A stretch of 13,875 nt of DNA, from NCBI RefSeq assembly GCF_934630525.1, contig NZ_CAKTVX010000018.1, positions 1-13,875 on the forward strand, given 5' to 3'. This document shows positions 1-6,955 of this stretch, piece by piece (the stretch's first letter is position 1; each line of letters starts with the position of its first letter). This DNA comes from an uncultured Slackia sp. GTDB lineage: Bacteria > Actinomycetota > Coriobacteriia > Coriobacteriales > Eggerthellaceae. Below the pieces are notes generated by a model. It saw nothing but the letters and a program-made list of their open reading frames with translations. It searched no databases and was not told where the DNA came from. The translations under genes and the position numbers were made by a program.

Positions 1-2006
1 ATCGGTACGACGTTTACGGGGGTGGCTGCAACTTCGGCGCATGCGAGCAGCTCGGCATTGGTGACGATGGTGGCCGATGCGATAAACTGCGGCACACCAC
101 CTGCCTCGGCATTGCCGGTCGCGCCAAAGCAGGCATCCAGCGTATAAGGCGTATCTCCACCCAAGGCCAGCTCAGAGCGCTGGAGTACATACTGGTCGCC
201 GTTGTTCACCGACATGTTCCACGAATCGATGAGTGTGGGCCACGACCCCGACCAGGCCTTGGTGGTCCACTTGAACATGACGAACTGGAGTATCACGTCG
301 ACATCGACGTCTGCACCCACGCGCAGCCGCGGAAGCTGGTGGCCGTCCGCCTTCTCGTACCCAATGAACAGTGTGAGGGATGCGGCACCGCGCACGGCGG
401 ACGAAGCGACGCCTGCAACGCCGGCTCCAAAGGTGACGGCAAGCCCGATCTGGATGGTGAATGATCCCGACGTATTGGAATAGTCGAGCGAAATGTTTTT
501 GAAGAACGCCGCGCCGCTGCCGTGTGTGTGGGCGCCTACCGCGAGCGCCAGCTTTGCCAACACCCAAGGATTGACGTTTAGGAAAAACGGCACCGGGCCC
601 AAGGTGAACTGCTCGGTCCAGTTGAGGTCGGTTTTTACTTGGAAGAGGGCCTTAATATTGCCAAACGCCGGATCGTTGTTATCGCCCCAAGTTTTGCCTA
701 CCCAGTCGTAGGCGAGCGATCCGTACACCTGTGTTGCGATATCCATCGTGAACAGCAGCGTGCAATGGTGACGAAGGAGCTTGGTGTTCCTTGGATCGGT
801 GCCCGAACCGGCACTCATACTCTTGTACTGATTCCACTTCCCCTCCATCTCGTCGAGGTAGCGGTTTGCCTGCTTGGCGCCCGACTCGCGCGGCGACTTC
901 TTCCAGTATTCCGGATCCGGATTGCCCGAATCGTTCATGTAACTGACTGGTTTGTATCCGCCGCCAAACAACACGTACCCGGCAAACGAGAAATCGAAGA
1001 GAATCGGAAACGTGGGCATCCAGCAGGTGAACTTGTTGCCGCCGATGCCGGGGAACGCCGCGGGGAAATCAAACGGAGTGATCTCTTGATCCATGGTGGT
1101 GGGGATGATGGTCGTCGAGCCCGATTCTGCCTTTGAGGCCGGCGCGGTGGCAACGGCCATGGGGGAGGAGAGCGTGTAGGTTTTACCCTGGTAGTCGAGC
1201 GCAAAGCGCAGCTTGCACCCTTCTTCCAGAAGGCCCGACGCCGCATCGAGGAACTTGTCTTCGAGCGTGAACATCGCCAGATTATCTGCGCCCGTTGCGC
1301 TGGCCTTGACCTGTCCAATCTGCGTGACGGTTTCGGATGAGCTGCCTGCGGCAGGCATTACCTTGTTGATATGCAACGTCGCCTGTCCGCCCTGCGGCAG
1401 ATGAGCCTGCACGGTAAAGGCGTGCGTGTCGGGCTGCGCATTTGCTGCATCGTCTTTGGGCATCGCCATGAACGTGGCGTTGGCGTACTGGATGTCCCAT
1501 TCGTCGAACGTAAGCTGGCGAAAGTACGGTTCACCGTCGGAGAGCGGACGCGTGGGCGCGGTAACGGCGGTACCGCCCTGGATACGCGCAAGGGGAATCT
1601 CGACATCGCGGTAGCCTTCCATGCTGATGGAGATGCCGCCGTTAAAGTCGTACGCATCGAGAAGCGTCGCTTCGTCCACGTAGCCTTCCGAAAGCGGAGC
1701 AATCTCAAAGATAGCTGTGCCCTCGTCGTCGGTTGTGGCGGTGAGCTGTTTGCCCGCGGCATAGCGCGATGTGAGCGTAACCTGGGCACCCGTGATGGGC
1801 GTATTCTTGTTGGCGACGTCGACCACGACCACACCAAACATGGTGCGCGAGAGAACGAGCACCTTGAAGGGGTCTTCTTCGTCGGCAAAGGCCTCGGTTG
1901 GCGCAAACGGCAGCGCGAATACACCTTGGAGGCCTGGCACGCGAGGCAGCATGATACCCGCCAGCGAGGATGCTCCAGCAGCAATAAATGTACGGCGATC
2001 AAGCAT
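1..2006 (-). CDS. Large Tat-exported protein of unknown function (3' end outside window)
   Basis: An uninterrupted reading frame runs from an ATG at 2006 off the left edge (668 codons visible, no stop). It opens MLDRRTFIAAGASSLAGIML, a twin-arginine (Tat) signal with RR at residues 4-5, a hydrophobic stretch, and a likely AFA/D signal-peptidase site near residue 41. Residues about 48-140 (VVVDVANKNTPITGAQVTL ... TTDDEGTAIFEI) resemble a carboxypeptidase-regulatory or CNA-B type beta-sandwich that presents inserts on secreted proteins. The remainder, rich in aromatic and small residues (for example FDFSFAGYVLFGGGY at 337-351), looks beta-rich and matches no family I know; no catalytic motif or transmembrane helix is visible. 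An in-frame start upstream is excluded because the ATG at 2019 is out of frame and stops at once. The open frame, signal peptide and codon usage make the gene secure; its function is not known. Folded export through Tat and a surface role are inferred. Confidence 0.85.
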   Translation of the reverse strand, partial: MLDRRTFIAAGASSLAGIMLPRVPGLQGVFALPFAPTEAFADEEDPFKVLVLSRTMFGVVVVDVANKNTPITGAQVTLTSRYAAGKQLTATTDDEGTAIFEIAPLSEGYVDEATLLDAYDFNGGISISMEGYRDVEIPLARIQGGTAVTAPTRPLSDGEPYFRQLTFDEWDIQYANATFMAMPKDDAANAQPDTHAFTVQAHLPQGGQATLHINKVMPAAGSSSETVTQIGQVKASATGADNLAMFTLEDKFLDAASGLLEEGCKLRFALDYQGKTYTLSSPMAVATAPASKAESGSTTIIPTTMDQEITPFDFPAAFPGIGGNKFTCWMPTFPILFDFSFAGYVLFGGGYKPVSYMNDSGNPDPEYWKKSPRESGAKQANRYLDEMEGKWNQYKSMSAGSGTDPRNTKLLRHHCTLLFTMDIATQVYGSLAYDWVGKTWGDNNDPAFGNIKALFQVKTDLNWTEQFTLGPVPFFLNVNPWVLAKLALAVGAHTHGSGAAFFKNISLDYSNTSGSFTIQIGLAVTFGAGVAGVASSAVRGAASLTLFIGYEKADGHQLPRLRVGADVDVDVILQFVMFKWTTKAWSGSWPTLIDSWNMSVNNGDQYVLQRSELALGGDTPYTLDACFGATGNAEAGGVPQFIASATIVTNAELLACAEVAATPVNVVP

Positions 2007-2249
2007 CTTCGATTCCCATCTCTCAAAAAATGTTCAAATAAGTAAATTATGTCGTGCTTCATTGAGTTGCGTTAGTGCCATTTGGGCGAAAAATCGGCCA
2101 AATGAACAAGAGGGTAGACGTATGCCTGATATTCTGCTGCGTCGTTTTGTCGATGTTGCATGCGCGATGTTTTTCGCGTTCTTTGGTGTCATGCATGACC
2201 CTCAAATTGTTCCACTTTTGCGCGGGGGCGACGCTTTTCCGAAAAGCAC
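2007..2249. promoter_or_regulatory. Intergenic spacer with several palindromes, presumed control region of the Tat-exported gene
   Basis: This 243-base spacer lies between the exporter stop and the start of the Tat-signal gene, both on minus. It holds a hairpin at 2079-2104 (11-base arms with one mismatch, AAAA loop), a 5-bp hairpin at 2163-2178, a perfect 12-base palindrome GTCATGCATGAC at 2188-2199, and GCTTTTC/GAAAAGC arms at 2233-2247. On minus, CATAAT about 45 bases before the ATG could be a -10 box, but no convincing -35 goes with it. I see no credible gene on either strand. Which palindrome is an operator and which a terminator cannot be decided from sequence. Confidence 0.4.
2079..2104. 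repeat. Inverted repeat (hairpin) upstream of the Tat-exported gene
   Basis: Arms CATTTGGGCGA (2079-2089) and TCGGCCAAATG (2094-2104) pair over 11 positions with one mismatch, around the loop AAAA. There is no T-run on either side, so a simple intrinsic terminator is unlikely. It sits about 75 bases upstream of the start at 2006. Confidence 0.6.
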
Positions 2250-2283
2250 TTACCCGAAAAGCAATTGCGCTAAGTCGAAAAGC
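2233..2283. repeat. Short direct repeats of CGAAAAGC across the exporter 3' end
   Basis: CCGAAAAGC occurs at 2239-2247 and 2254-2262, and TCGAAAAGC at 2275-2283. On the coding strand this reads as GCTTTTCG repeats covering the last codons (LLFDLAQLLFG) and continuing past the stop. The outermost copy also pairs with GCTTTTC (2233-2239) to form a 7-bp hairpin. It could be a weak terminator or small duplications; no T-run follows. Confidence 0.45.
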
Positions 2284-2867
2284 AGCTTGAGGCCGTAGCA
2301 GATAATCACGACGCCGCACACGCGATTGATCCAGGTAAGGGCATGCGTGTTGATTCTCGTACCGAGCGCATTCGACGCGATCGCGAGGCCGTTGAACCAA
2401 ATGAAGCTCGCCGACGTGAAGCCGATGATGAAGGGGAGGTCGCCGCCCGCCGGCAGCGTTGTCCTGAATGCTCCGAGCATCATCGTGCCGTCAATCAGGG
2501 CCTGGGGGTTGAGCCACGTCACGACGAATGCGGCAACGATGATCTTCGCGAATGGCTGGTTGACGTCCTTTCCGCCATTCAGGCTCGCCTCCGACCTTAT
2601 GAGGCCTAAGCCTATGTATATCACCAACAGGCCGCCAAGCCCGAGCATAATCTTTTTGAGCCACGGGAACGCGTCCATGAGCGCTCCGGCGCCGAGGAAG
2701 CAGGTGACCCCCAGAGAAATGTCCCAGAACACAACCACGAGCGACGTCGCCAGGGCCTGGCCGAGCTTATGGCTCAACGCGCTGTTGATGACGAAGAGGT
2801 TCTGCATGCCGATGGGGGCCAGAAACGCCAGGCCCAGCGATAATCCTTGAAGAAAAATGGGTAGCAT
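2250..2867 (-). CDS. LysE/ArgO-family amino-acid exporter
   Basis: This 205-residue integral membrane protein belongs to the LysE superfamily, whose members export amino acids (L-lysine and L-arginine in characterised cases) driven by the membrane potential or ion gradient. Hydrophobic segments fall at about residues 4-26, 38-60, 68-90, 108-130, 143-165 and 176-200, giving the six-helix pattern and usual length of about 200. Family hallmarks are PIGMQNLFVI at 18-27 (PIGxQNxFV in LysE/ArgO) and WLNPQALIDG at 118-127 (WLNPHxxLD). The ATG at 2867 has an AAGGA about ten bases upstream, a rather long spacing. It lies 199 bases downstream of the HerA-like gene on the same strand, with the 2892-2924 palindrome just before its start. 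The family is secure; whether the substrate is Arg, Lys or another amino acid is not decided by the sequence. No LysG/ArgP-type regulator is adjacent. Confidence 0.9.
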   Translation of the reverse strand: MLPIFLQGLSLGLAFLAPIGMQNLFVINSALSHKLGQALATSLVVVFWDISLGVTCFLGAGALMDAFPWLKKIMLGLGGLLVIYIGLGLIRSEASLNGGKDVNQPFAKIIVAAFVVTWLNPQALIDGTMMLGAFRTTLPAGGDLPFIIGFTSASFIWFNGLAIASNALGTRINTHALTWINRVCGVVIICYGLKLLFDLAQLLFG

Positions 2868-2891
2868 GCTCGAGTGTTCCTTGTCGTTCGT

Positions 2892-2924
2892 GACCTGTTA
2901 AATGTTTGTAGCGTTTAACAGGTC
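2892..2924. repeat. Perfect palindrome with conserved core, between HerA-like ATPase and exporter genes
   Basis: Arms GACCTGTTAAA (2892-2902) and TTTAACAGGTC (2914-2924) are perfectly complementary around an 11-base loop; with a G-T pair the stem extends to 13 bp. The minus-strand segment 2897-2917 differs at only two of 21 positions from 5117-5137 plus, although the outer arms of the two sites are unrelated. It lies 25 bases upstream of the exporter start and about 140 bases past the ATPase stop. No T-run follows in either direction, so it may be an operator, a factor-dependent 3' end or an intergenic repeat. Confidence 0.7.
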
Positions 2925-3066
2925 GGCGGAGAGGTTGGGGCTTGGGCGGGCGAGTTCGCGAGCGACATAAGGGCCCTTGTTTCAGAATCGTCAACGAGAG
3001 CCCTCCCGTTCGCTCTTGGCCCGTTGGAGCTCCTTGCTCGGTCCACGATTGCTGGAGTCCTCGCTG

Positions 3067-4635
3067 CTAACGTCTGGTTCCGAAGAGGCCTCGAATAATC
3101 TGGTTAGCGGCAGTGCGGCCGGCGGAGCCCAAGATGTTCGTTGCCATGCGAGTCATGGCGTCGCGCTGCTTCTGGCGTTCGCGTTCAGCGGCTTTGAGCT
3201 GGCGCTCCGCTTCTTTTTCGGCGGCCTTGCGCTGTCGCTCGGCTTCCTTCTCAGCTGCTTTCTGCGCGGCTTCTTGCTGTTTGGCGAACTCCGCCTTTTG
3301 CGCTTCGAGCTCGGCGCGCTGCCGCTCGAGTTCTGCGGCGGCAGCATTCTGCTCCTGCTCGTTCAGAATTTTTTCGTAGGCGCTTTCGCGGTCGATGGCG
3401 GTTCCGTATTTTTCCATGAGCGCCGCTTGGCTTTGGAGCACTGCAGCTTTCGCCTCGTCAGACGCGGCCGCCATCAGGCACTGCGGCGGCAAGATTTTCG
3501 CATTCTCGACGATCGAAGGCCTGCCGTCTTCATCGAGGAAGCTTACGAGCGCCTCGCCTGTGCCCAACTCCAGAATGGCGTCTTCGCTCTTGAAGTTCGG
3601 ATTGGTGCGAAACGCCCGTGCGGCTGCCTTAACGGCTTTCTGTTCGGCAGGCGTATATGCTCGCAGGCCATGCTGCACGCGGTTTGAGAGCTGCGCGAGC
3701 ACTTCGTCAGGAATGTCGCTTGGCGATTGGGTGATGAAATACACGCCCACGCCTTTGGAGCGAATGAGCTTGACCACTTGTACGATTTTGCTTAGAAGCT
3801 CGTTCGGCATGTCGTTAAAAAGCAGATGGGCCTCATCGAAGAAGAAGACGAATTTGGGCTTGTCCGCGTCTCCGACTTCGGGCAGCTTTTCGAAGAGGTC
3901 GGAAAGCATCCACAGCAGGAACATCGCGTAAATTTGCGGGTGCTCGATGAGCCTTGCCGCGTTAAGGATGTTGACGTAGCCGCGTCCATTCGCGTCGCAC
4001 GCGAGCCAATCTGAAAGTTCGAGCGCGGGTTCGCCGAAGAAAAGGTCGCCGTCTTGGTCTTCGATGGCGATGAGCGCGCGCAGAATGGCGCCCACCGATT
4101 GCGAGGAAACGTTGCCGTATGTGGTGGTGTATTCCTTGGCGTGTTCGCTTACGTAAGTGAGCATGGAGCGCAGGTCTTTGAGGTCAATAAGCAGCATCTG
4201 CTTGTCGTCGGCAATGCGGAAGACAATATTGAGCACGCCTTCCTGCACCTTCGTAAGGCCGAGCAGCCGCGAAAGCAGCACGGGTCCCATGTCTGAAATG
4301 GTAACGCGCACGGGAATGCCGTCTTCGCCGGTCATATCCCATATGCGAGTCGGGCAACCTTGATAGGTGAAATTCTCGAGGCCGAATTTCACTCGGCGTT
4401 TCTGCATGCTTTCCGAATCGACGCCCGCTTGGCACATGCCGGTCACGTCGCCTTTGACGTCTGCCATGAACACGGGCACTCCTGCTTGCGAGAAGCCCTC
4501 GGCCATGACTTTGAGCGTGACCGTTTTGCCCGTGCCCGATGCGCCGGCGATGAGGCCATGCCGGTTCGCTTGGTTGAGCAGCAAATAACAGGGGTTGTCG
4601 CCCTGGGCCATCCAGATTTTGCCGTTTTGAAGCAC
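3067..4635 (-). CDS. HerA/YjgR-type (DUF853) ATPase
   Basis: This 522-residue P-loop ATPase belongs to the HerA-FtsK branch (DUF853, like E. coli YjgR, about 500 residues). Walker A is GASGTGKT at 31-38; Walker B is FVFFFDE at 262-268; the conserved FITQSPSDIP at 300-309 contains the Gln typical of the sensor strand. Residues about 420-495 form a charged Ala/Glu/Lys/Arg coiled coil with 11-residue repeats; the tail ends in RGLFGTRR, as in family members. The start is a GTG at 4635 behind a strong AAGGAGG (4641-4647) with 5-base spacing. The protein is predicted to be cytoplasmic and, by family, to form hexameric rings; the cellular role of DUF853 proteins is poorly defined. There is no NurA nuclease beside it, so an end-resection role as in archaea is not supported. 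It is divergent from the rhodanese gene. Confidence 0.92.
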   Translation of the reverse strand: MLQNGKIWMAQGDNPCYLLLNQANRHGLIAGASGTGKTVTLKVMAEGFSQAGVPVFMADVKGDVTGMCQAGVDSESMQKRRVKFGLENFTYQGCPTRIWDMTGEDGIPVRVTISDMGPVLLSRLLGLTKVQEGVLNIVFRIADDKQMLLIDLKDLRSMLTYVSEHAKEYTTTYGNVSSQSVGAILRALIAIEDQDGDLFFGEPALELSDWLACDANGRGYVNILNAARLIEHPQIYAMFLLWMLSDLFEKLPEVGDADKPKFVFFFDEAHLLFNDMPNELLSKIVQVVKLIRSKGVGVYFITQSPSDIPDEVLAQLSNRVQHGLRAYTPAEQKAVKAAARAFRTNPNFKSEDAILELGTGEALVSFLDEDGRPSIVENAKILPPQCLMAAASDEAKAAVLQSQAALMEKYGTAIDRESAYEKILNEQEQNAAAAELERQRAELEAQKAEFAKQQEAAQKAAEKEAERQRKAAEKEAERQLKAAERERQKQRDAMTRMATNILGSAGRTAANQIIRGLFGTRR

Positions 4636-4640
4636 GAGGA

Positions 4641-4647
4641 CCTCCTT
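4641..4647 (-). promoter_or_regulatory. Shine-Dalgarno site fixing a GTG start
   Basis: On minus the sequence reads AAGGAGG, then five bases, then GTG at 4635. No ATG with comparable support exists nearby, so this site decides the start of the HerA-like ATPase. Confidence 0.85.
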
Positions 4648-4750
4648 ACAAATGGCTGTAATATTGGTATTTTACCAGTGGTCACTCGTTGATATCCAAC
4701 GCCGGCGCGCAAACGGGCCGACTGTTTTGCGCAGCCATTTGAAGAAAGAT

Positions 4751-4756
4751 GAGGAG
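4751..4756 (+). promoter_or_regulatory. Shine-Dalgarno site of the rhodanese gene
   Basis: GAGGAG, six bases before ATG 4763, favours this start over the in-frame ATG at 4652, which has no comparable site. Confidence 0.7.
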
Positions 4757-4762
4757 CGTCGC

Positions 4763-5083
4763 ATGAGCTTTATAGACTTGATTACGGGAGCTACGATCAA
4801 CAGGGGCGTTGGCCGGTGGCGTGCGACCGAGGGCGCGGTTTTGATTGATGTTCGCAGCGAAGAAGAGTATGGGCAGGGGCATATTCCCGGGAGCGTTAAC
4901 ATTCCCCTTAACGATATCGAGCGTGTGCTTCGGGAATATCCGGAAAAGGACACTCCGATTTTCGTCCATTGCCTCACGGGGTCGAGAAGCGGTCAAGCGT
5001 GCTCGTTTTTGAAACGATCGGGCTACACCAAGGTTGAGAATATCGGTGGCATTGCGGGCTACCAGGGGGAAGTGGTTCGCTAG
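4763..5083 (+). CDS. Single-domain rhodanese-like protein
   Basis: This 106-residue single rhodanese domain (sulfurtransferase family) has LIDVRSEEEYGQGHIPGSVN at 27-46, the conserved D-V-R and H-I-P-G-x-x-N motif, and the active-site loop HCLTGSRSG, where Cys70 would carry the persulfide and the loop C-L-T-G-S-R cradles it. The catalytic Cys is present, so it should be active; the sulfur donor and acceptor are unknown. There is no signal peptide, so it is cytoplasmic. The frame is open from an ATG at 4652, but the ATG at 4763 has GAGGAG (4751-4756) at 6-base spacing and begins the conserved fold; the upstream extension is basic and unlike the family. It is transcribed divergently from the HerA-like gene and converges on the serine dehydratase gene, which can deaminate cysteine-like substrates in some families; a functional link is speculation. 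Confidence 0.9.
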   Translation: MSFIDLITGATINRGVGRWRATEGAVLIDVRSEEEYGQGHIPGSVNIPLNDIERVLREYPEKDTPIFVHCLTGSRSGQACSFLKRSGYTKVENIGGIAGYQGEVVR

Positions 5084-5106
5084 CGTTCCTGTGCGAAAAG
5101 GGTGTG

Positions 5107-5160
5107 ACGGATGTGCTAAACGCTACGAGCATTTAACGCACGAGCATTTAACACATCCGT
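5107..5160. repeat. Palindromic element with conserved core and internal tandem duplication, between convergent genes
   Basis: Outer arms ACGGATGTG (5107-5115) and CACATCCGT (5152-5160) are perfectly complementary. Inside, ACGAGCATTTAAC occurs twice in tandem (5125-5137 and 5140-5152, period 15). Removing one 15-base unit leaves a single long hairpin. The core 5117-5137 is nearly identical to the 2897-2917 minus core. It starts 24 bases after the rhodanese stop and ends 7 bases before the serine dehydratase stop, so a shared 3'-end or bidirectional terminator role is plausible, but T-runs are poor on both sides. Confidence 0.7.
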
Positions 5161-5167
5161 TGGTTTG

Positions 5168-6838
5168 TTAGTTCATGCAGCCTTCGCAGAATGCGCATGC
5201 GGAAGGCGTTGCGGCAAGGCCGCCGAGCGCGCTTTCCCGAAGCTCGAAGGGAAGGGAATTGCCCACGCGACGCATGGCTTCAACGGTTTCGTCGAAGTTT
5301 GCGAGGTTGCTAATGCCTGCGAGCGCGATTTGCGCCGATACGATTGCGTTGGCAACGCCCGTGGCGTTGCGCTTTTGACAGGGCGCTTCGACCAAGCCTG
5401 CGACGGGGTCGCACACCAGGCCCATGAGCCCGCAAAGCGCATTGCTCGCCGCCGCGAAGCATTGCGCGGGCGTTCCTCCGAAAAGCTCGCATGCCGCGCT
5501 TGCGGCCATGGCGCTCGCGGCGCCAACTTCGGCTTGGCAGCCGCCTTCAGCTCCGGCAACCGTAGCATTCCTCGTGATCAAATACCCAATTGCGGCTGCG
5601 TTCGCCAGAGCGCTGATGAGTTCTTCATCGCTGAATCCATGCTTGTCTTGCGCCGCTAAAAGCATCGCAGGCACGACGCCCGAAGAGCCAGCTGTGGGTG
5701 CCGCGACAATGCGCCCCATAGACGCGTTTGTTTCGAGCACCGCCATGGCATACGTGGTTGCGCGGGCGAGCATGGGGTCGGCGATGCATGCGTTGGCCGT
5801 GTCGCTGTCCGTTTGGGCCTCGAGCTTCGAAAGCGCGGCTGCCTCGCCGCCAATGAGGCCGCCCATCGAGCGCACGGGCGATGTTATGGGCGCGGTTGCC
5901 GATTCGCGCATAACGGAAAGCACGCGTTCCAAATAGCGTCGCGTGTTGTCGACTGCGACGCCATCGGCTGCAAGCATGCATCGTTCGCGGCGGCACATTG
6001 CCTCAGAAATTGCGATGCCTTCATGTTCGCAATAGGCGAGCATTTCTGCCCCGCATGTAAAATCTAGTTCTTCAAAACGGGCGGCGGCTTCCTGCGGGGT
6101 GAATTCGGCGGCGAAACCGCCGACGTTTTCCGCATTGCCTTTCACGGGGGCGACCGCTTCGCTCGCTCGATCGCTTTTCACGATGCGCACGTCGAAGATG
6201 TCTGGGTGCTTCGCGATGCTTGCTGCTACGCGCTCGTCGATTTCGTCATCGGTTTGCATAATGGTGTAGGCGAGTTCGCCTTTTCGCTCGCGGAACAGCT
6301 TCGTGGTGGCGATATTCACGTCGAACACCGAAAGGCACGTCGCAATATGCGCGAGCACGCCTGCCACGTCGCGTTGCTTCACGACGATGCTGTGGTATTC
6401 GCCCGTCAGGCGCACGTCGATGCCGTTAATGCGCGTGATGACCGCTGCGCCTCCGCCAATGCTCTCTCCGCGCATGGAAACATGGGAACCCGTGGAATCG
6501 GTGACTTCGATGCATACGGTGTTGGGGTGGGGCATCGGCTCGTTCGGTCGGGGCTCAAAGACGAAACTCAAGTCTTGTTGTTTGGCGATTTCGAATGAAT
6601 CGCGAATACGTTCGTCGTCGGCCGCCATGCCGAGCAGGCCTGCGACAAGGGCTTTGTCGGTGCCGTGCCCGCGGTAGGTGTGGGCAAAGCTGCCGTATAG
6701 ATGAAAGGCCACCTGACGAGGTTCGCCCGCGAGCAAACGGCGGCACATGCTCGCGATGCGGAGCGCGCCCGCGGTGTGGCTGCTCGATGGGCCAATCATA
6801 ATGGGGCCGATAATATCTCGAATGCCAAGAATCCTCAT
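5168..6838 (-). CDS. sdaA: L-serine dehydratase (L-serine ammonia-lyase), single-chain beta-ACT-alpha, iron-sulfur dependent
   Basis: Converts L-serine to pyruvate and ammonia using a [4Fe-4S] cluster in the cytoplasm; the cluster makes such enzymes oxygen-sensitive. The 556 residues fuse the beta part (1 to about 225, with SSSHTAG at 18-24), an ACT-like domain (about 148-222, EYHSIVVKQRDVAGVLAHI onward) and the alpha part (about 245-540, with PTAGSSGVVP at 381-390). Cluster ligands are expected among Cys434 (GGCQAE), Cys476 (CDPVAG) and Cys487 (APCQKRNATG). The tail SACAFCEGCMN adds Cys548, 551 and 554; in Legionella serine dehydratase a C-terminal Cys is the fourth cluster ligand. The start ATG at 6838 has AAAGG with 6-base spacing. 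In Firmicutes beta and alpha are usually separate genes of about 220 and 290-300 codons, so this is a fusion in beta-alpha order. Divergent from ppaC across a short shared control region. Confidence 0.95.
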   Translation of the reverse strand: MRILGIRDIIGPIMIGPSSSHTAGALRIASMCRRLLAGEPRQVAFHLYGSFAHTYRGHGTDKALVAGLLGMAADDERIRDSFEIAKQQDLSFVFEPRPNEPMPHPNTVCIEVTDSTGSHVSMRGESIGGGAAVITRINGIDVRLTGEYHSIVVKQRDVAGVLAHIATCLSVFDVNIATTKLFRERKGELAYTIMQTDDEIDERVAASIAKHPDIFDVRIVKSDRASEAVAPVKGNAENVGGFAAEFTPQEAAARFEELDFTCGAEMLAYCEHEGIAISEAMCRRERCMLAADGVAVDNTRRYLERVLSVMRESATAPITSPVRSMGGLIGGEAAALSKLEAQTDSDTANACIADPMLARATTYAMAVLETNASMGRIVAAPTAGSSGVVPAMLLAAQDKHGFSDEELISALANAAAIGYLITRNATVAGAEGGCQAEVGAASAMAASAACELFGGTPAQCFAAASNALCGLMGLVCDPVAGLVEAPCQKRNATGVANAIVSAQIALAGISNLANFDETVEAMRRVGNSLPFELRESALGGLAATPSACAFCEGCMN

Positions 6839-6874
6839 GTTTGGCCTTTCTGCTGGGAATTCTATGGGTCATTG

Positions 6875-6894
6875 CACACGAACGGGCTCGTGTG
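6875..6894. promoter_or_regulatory. Inverted repeat in the divergent sdaA/ppaC control region
   Basis: Perfect 7-base arms CACACGA (6875-6881) and TCGTGTG (6888-6894) flank ACGGGC. The repeat lies 36 bases upstream of the sdaA ATG and 61 bases upstream of the ppaC ATG. It is a candidate operator for either gene, or a hairpin in the sdaA leader. Confidence 0.5.
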
Positions 6895-6895
6895 A

Positions 6896-6925
6896 TTCTG
6901 CCATGGTACACTGTTTCGCTATGAT
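6896..6925 (+). promoter_or_regulatory. ppaC: Possible ppaC promoter
   Basis: TATGAT (6920-6925) is a good -10 match 31 bases before the ATG. The upstream hexamer at -35 distance (around 6896-6902, TTCTGC) matches TTGACA poorly, so only the -10 is persuasive. Confidence 0.4.
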
Positions 6926-6941
6926 TTGTATGAAGTGAAAC

Positions 6942-6948
6942 AAGGAGG
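6942..6948 (+). promoter_or_regulatory. ppaC: Shine-Dalgarno site of ppaC
   Basis: AAGGAGG with 7-base spacing to ATG 6956 decides against the in-frame ATG at 6926. Confidence 0.85.
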
Positions 6949-6955
6949 AAACCCT

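Noticed and set aside
1358..2062. Open frames on both strands within the first 2 kb (for example 1358-2062 minus and 1371-2045 plus)
   Set aside because: They overlap the continuous Tat-signal frame starting at 2006 and have low-complexity Arg/Ser/Pro-rich translations.
4652..4762. Longer rhodanese start at ATG 4652
   Set aside because: It overlaps the SD region of the divergent ATPase gene and has no SD; ATG 4763 has GAGGAG at good spacing.
3067..5083. HerA-like ATPase plus rhodanese as a defence system
   Set aside because: There is no nuclease, NurA, SIR2 or other effector nearby; the ATPase is the housekeeping-like YjgR/DUF853 type and the two genes are divergent.
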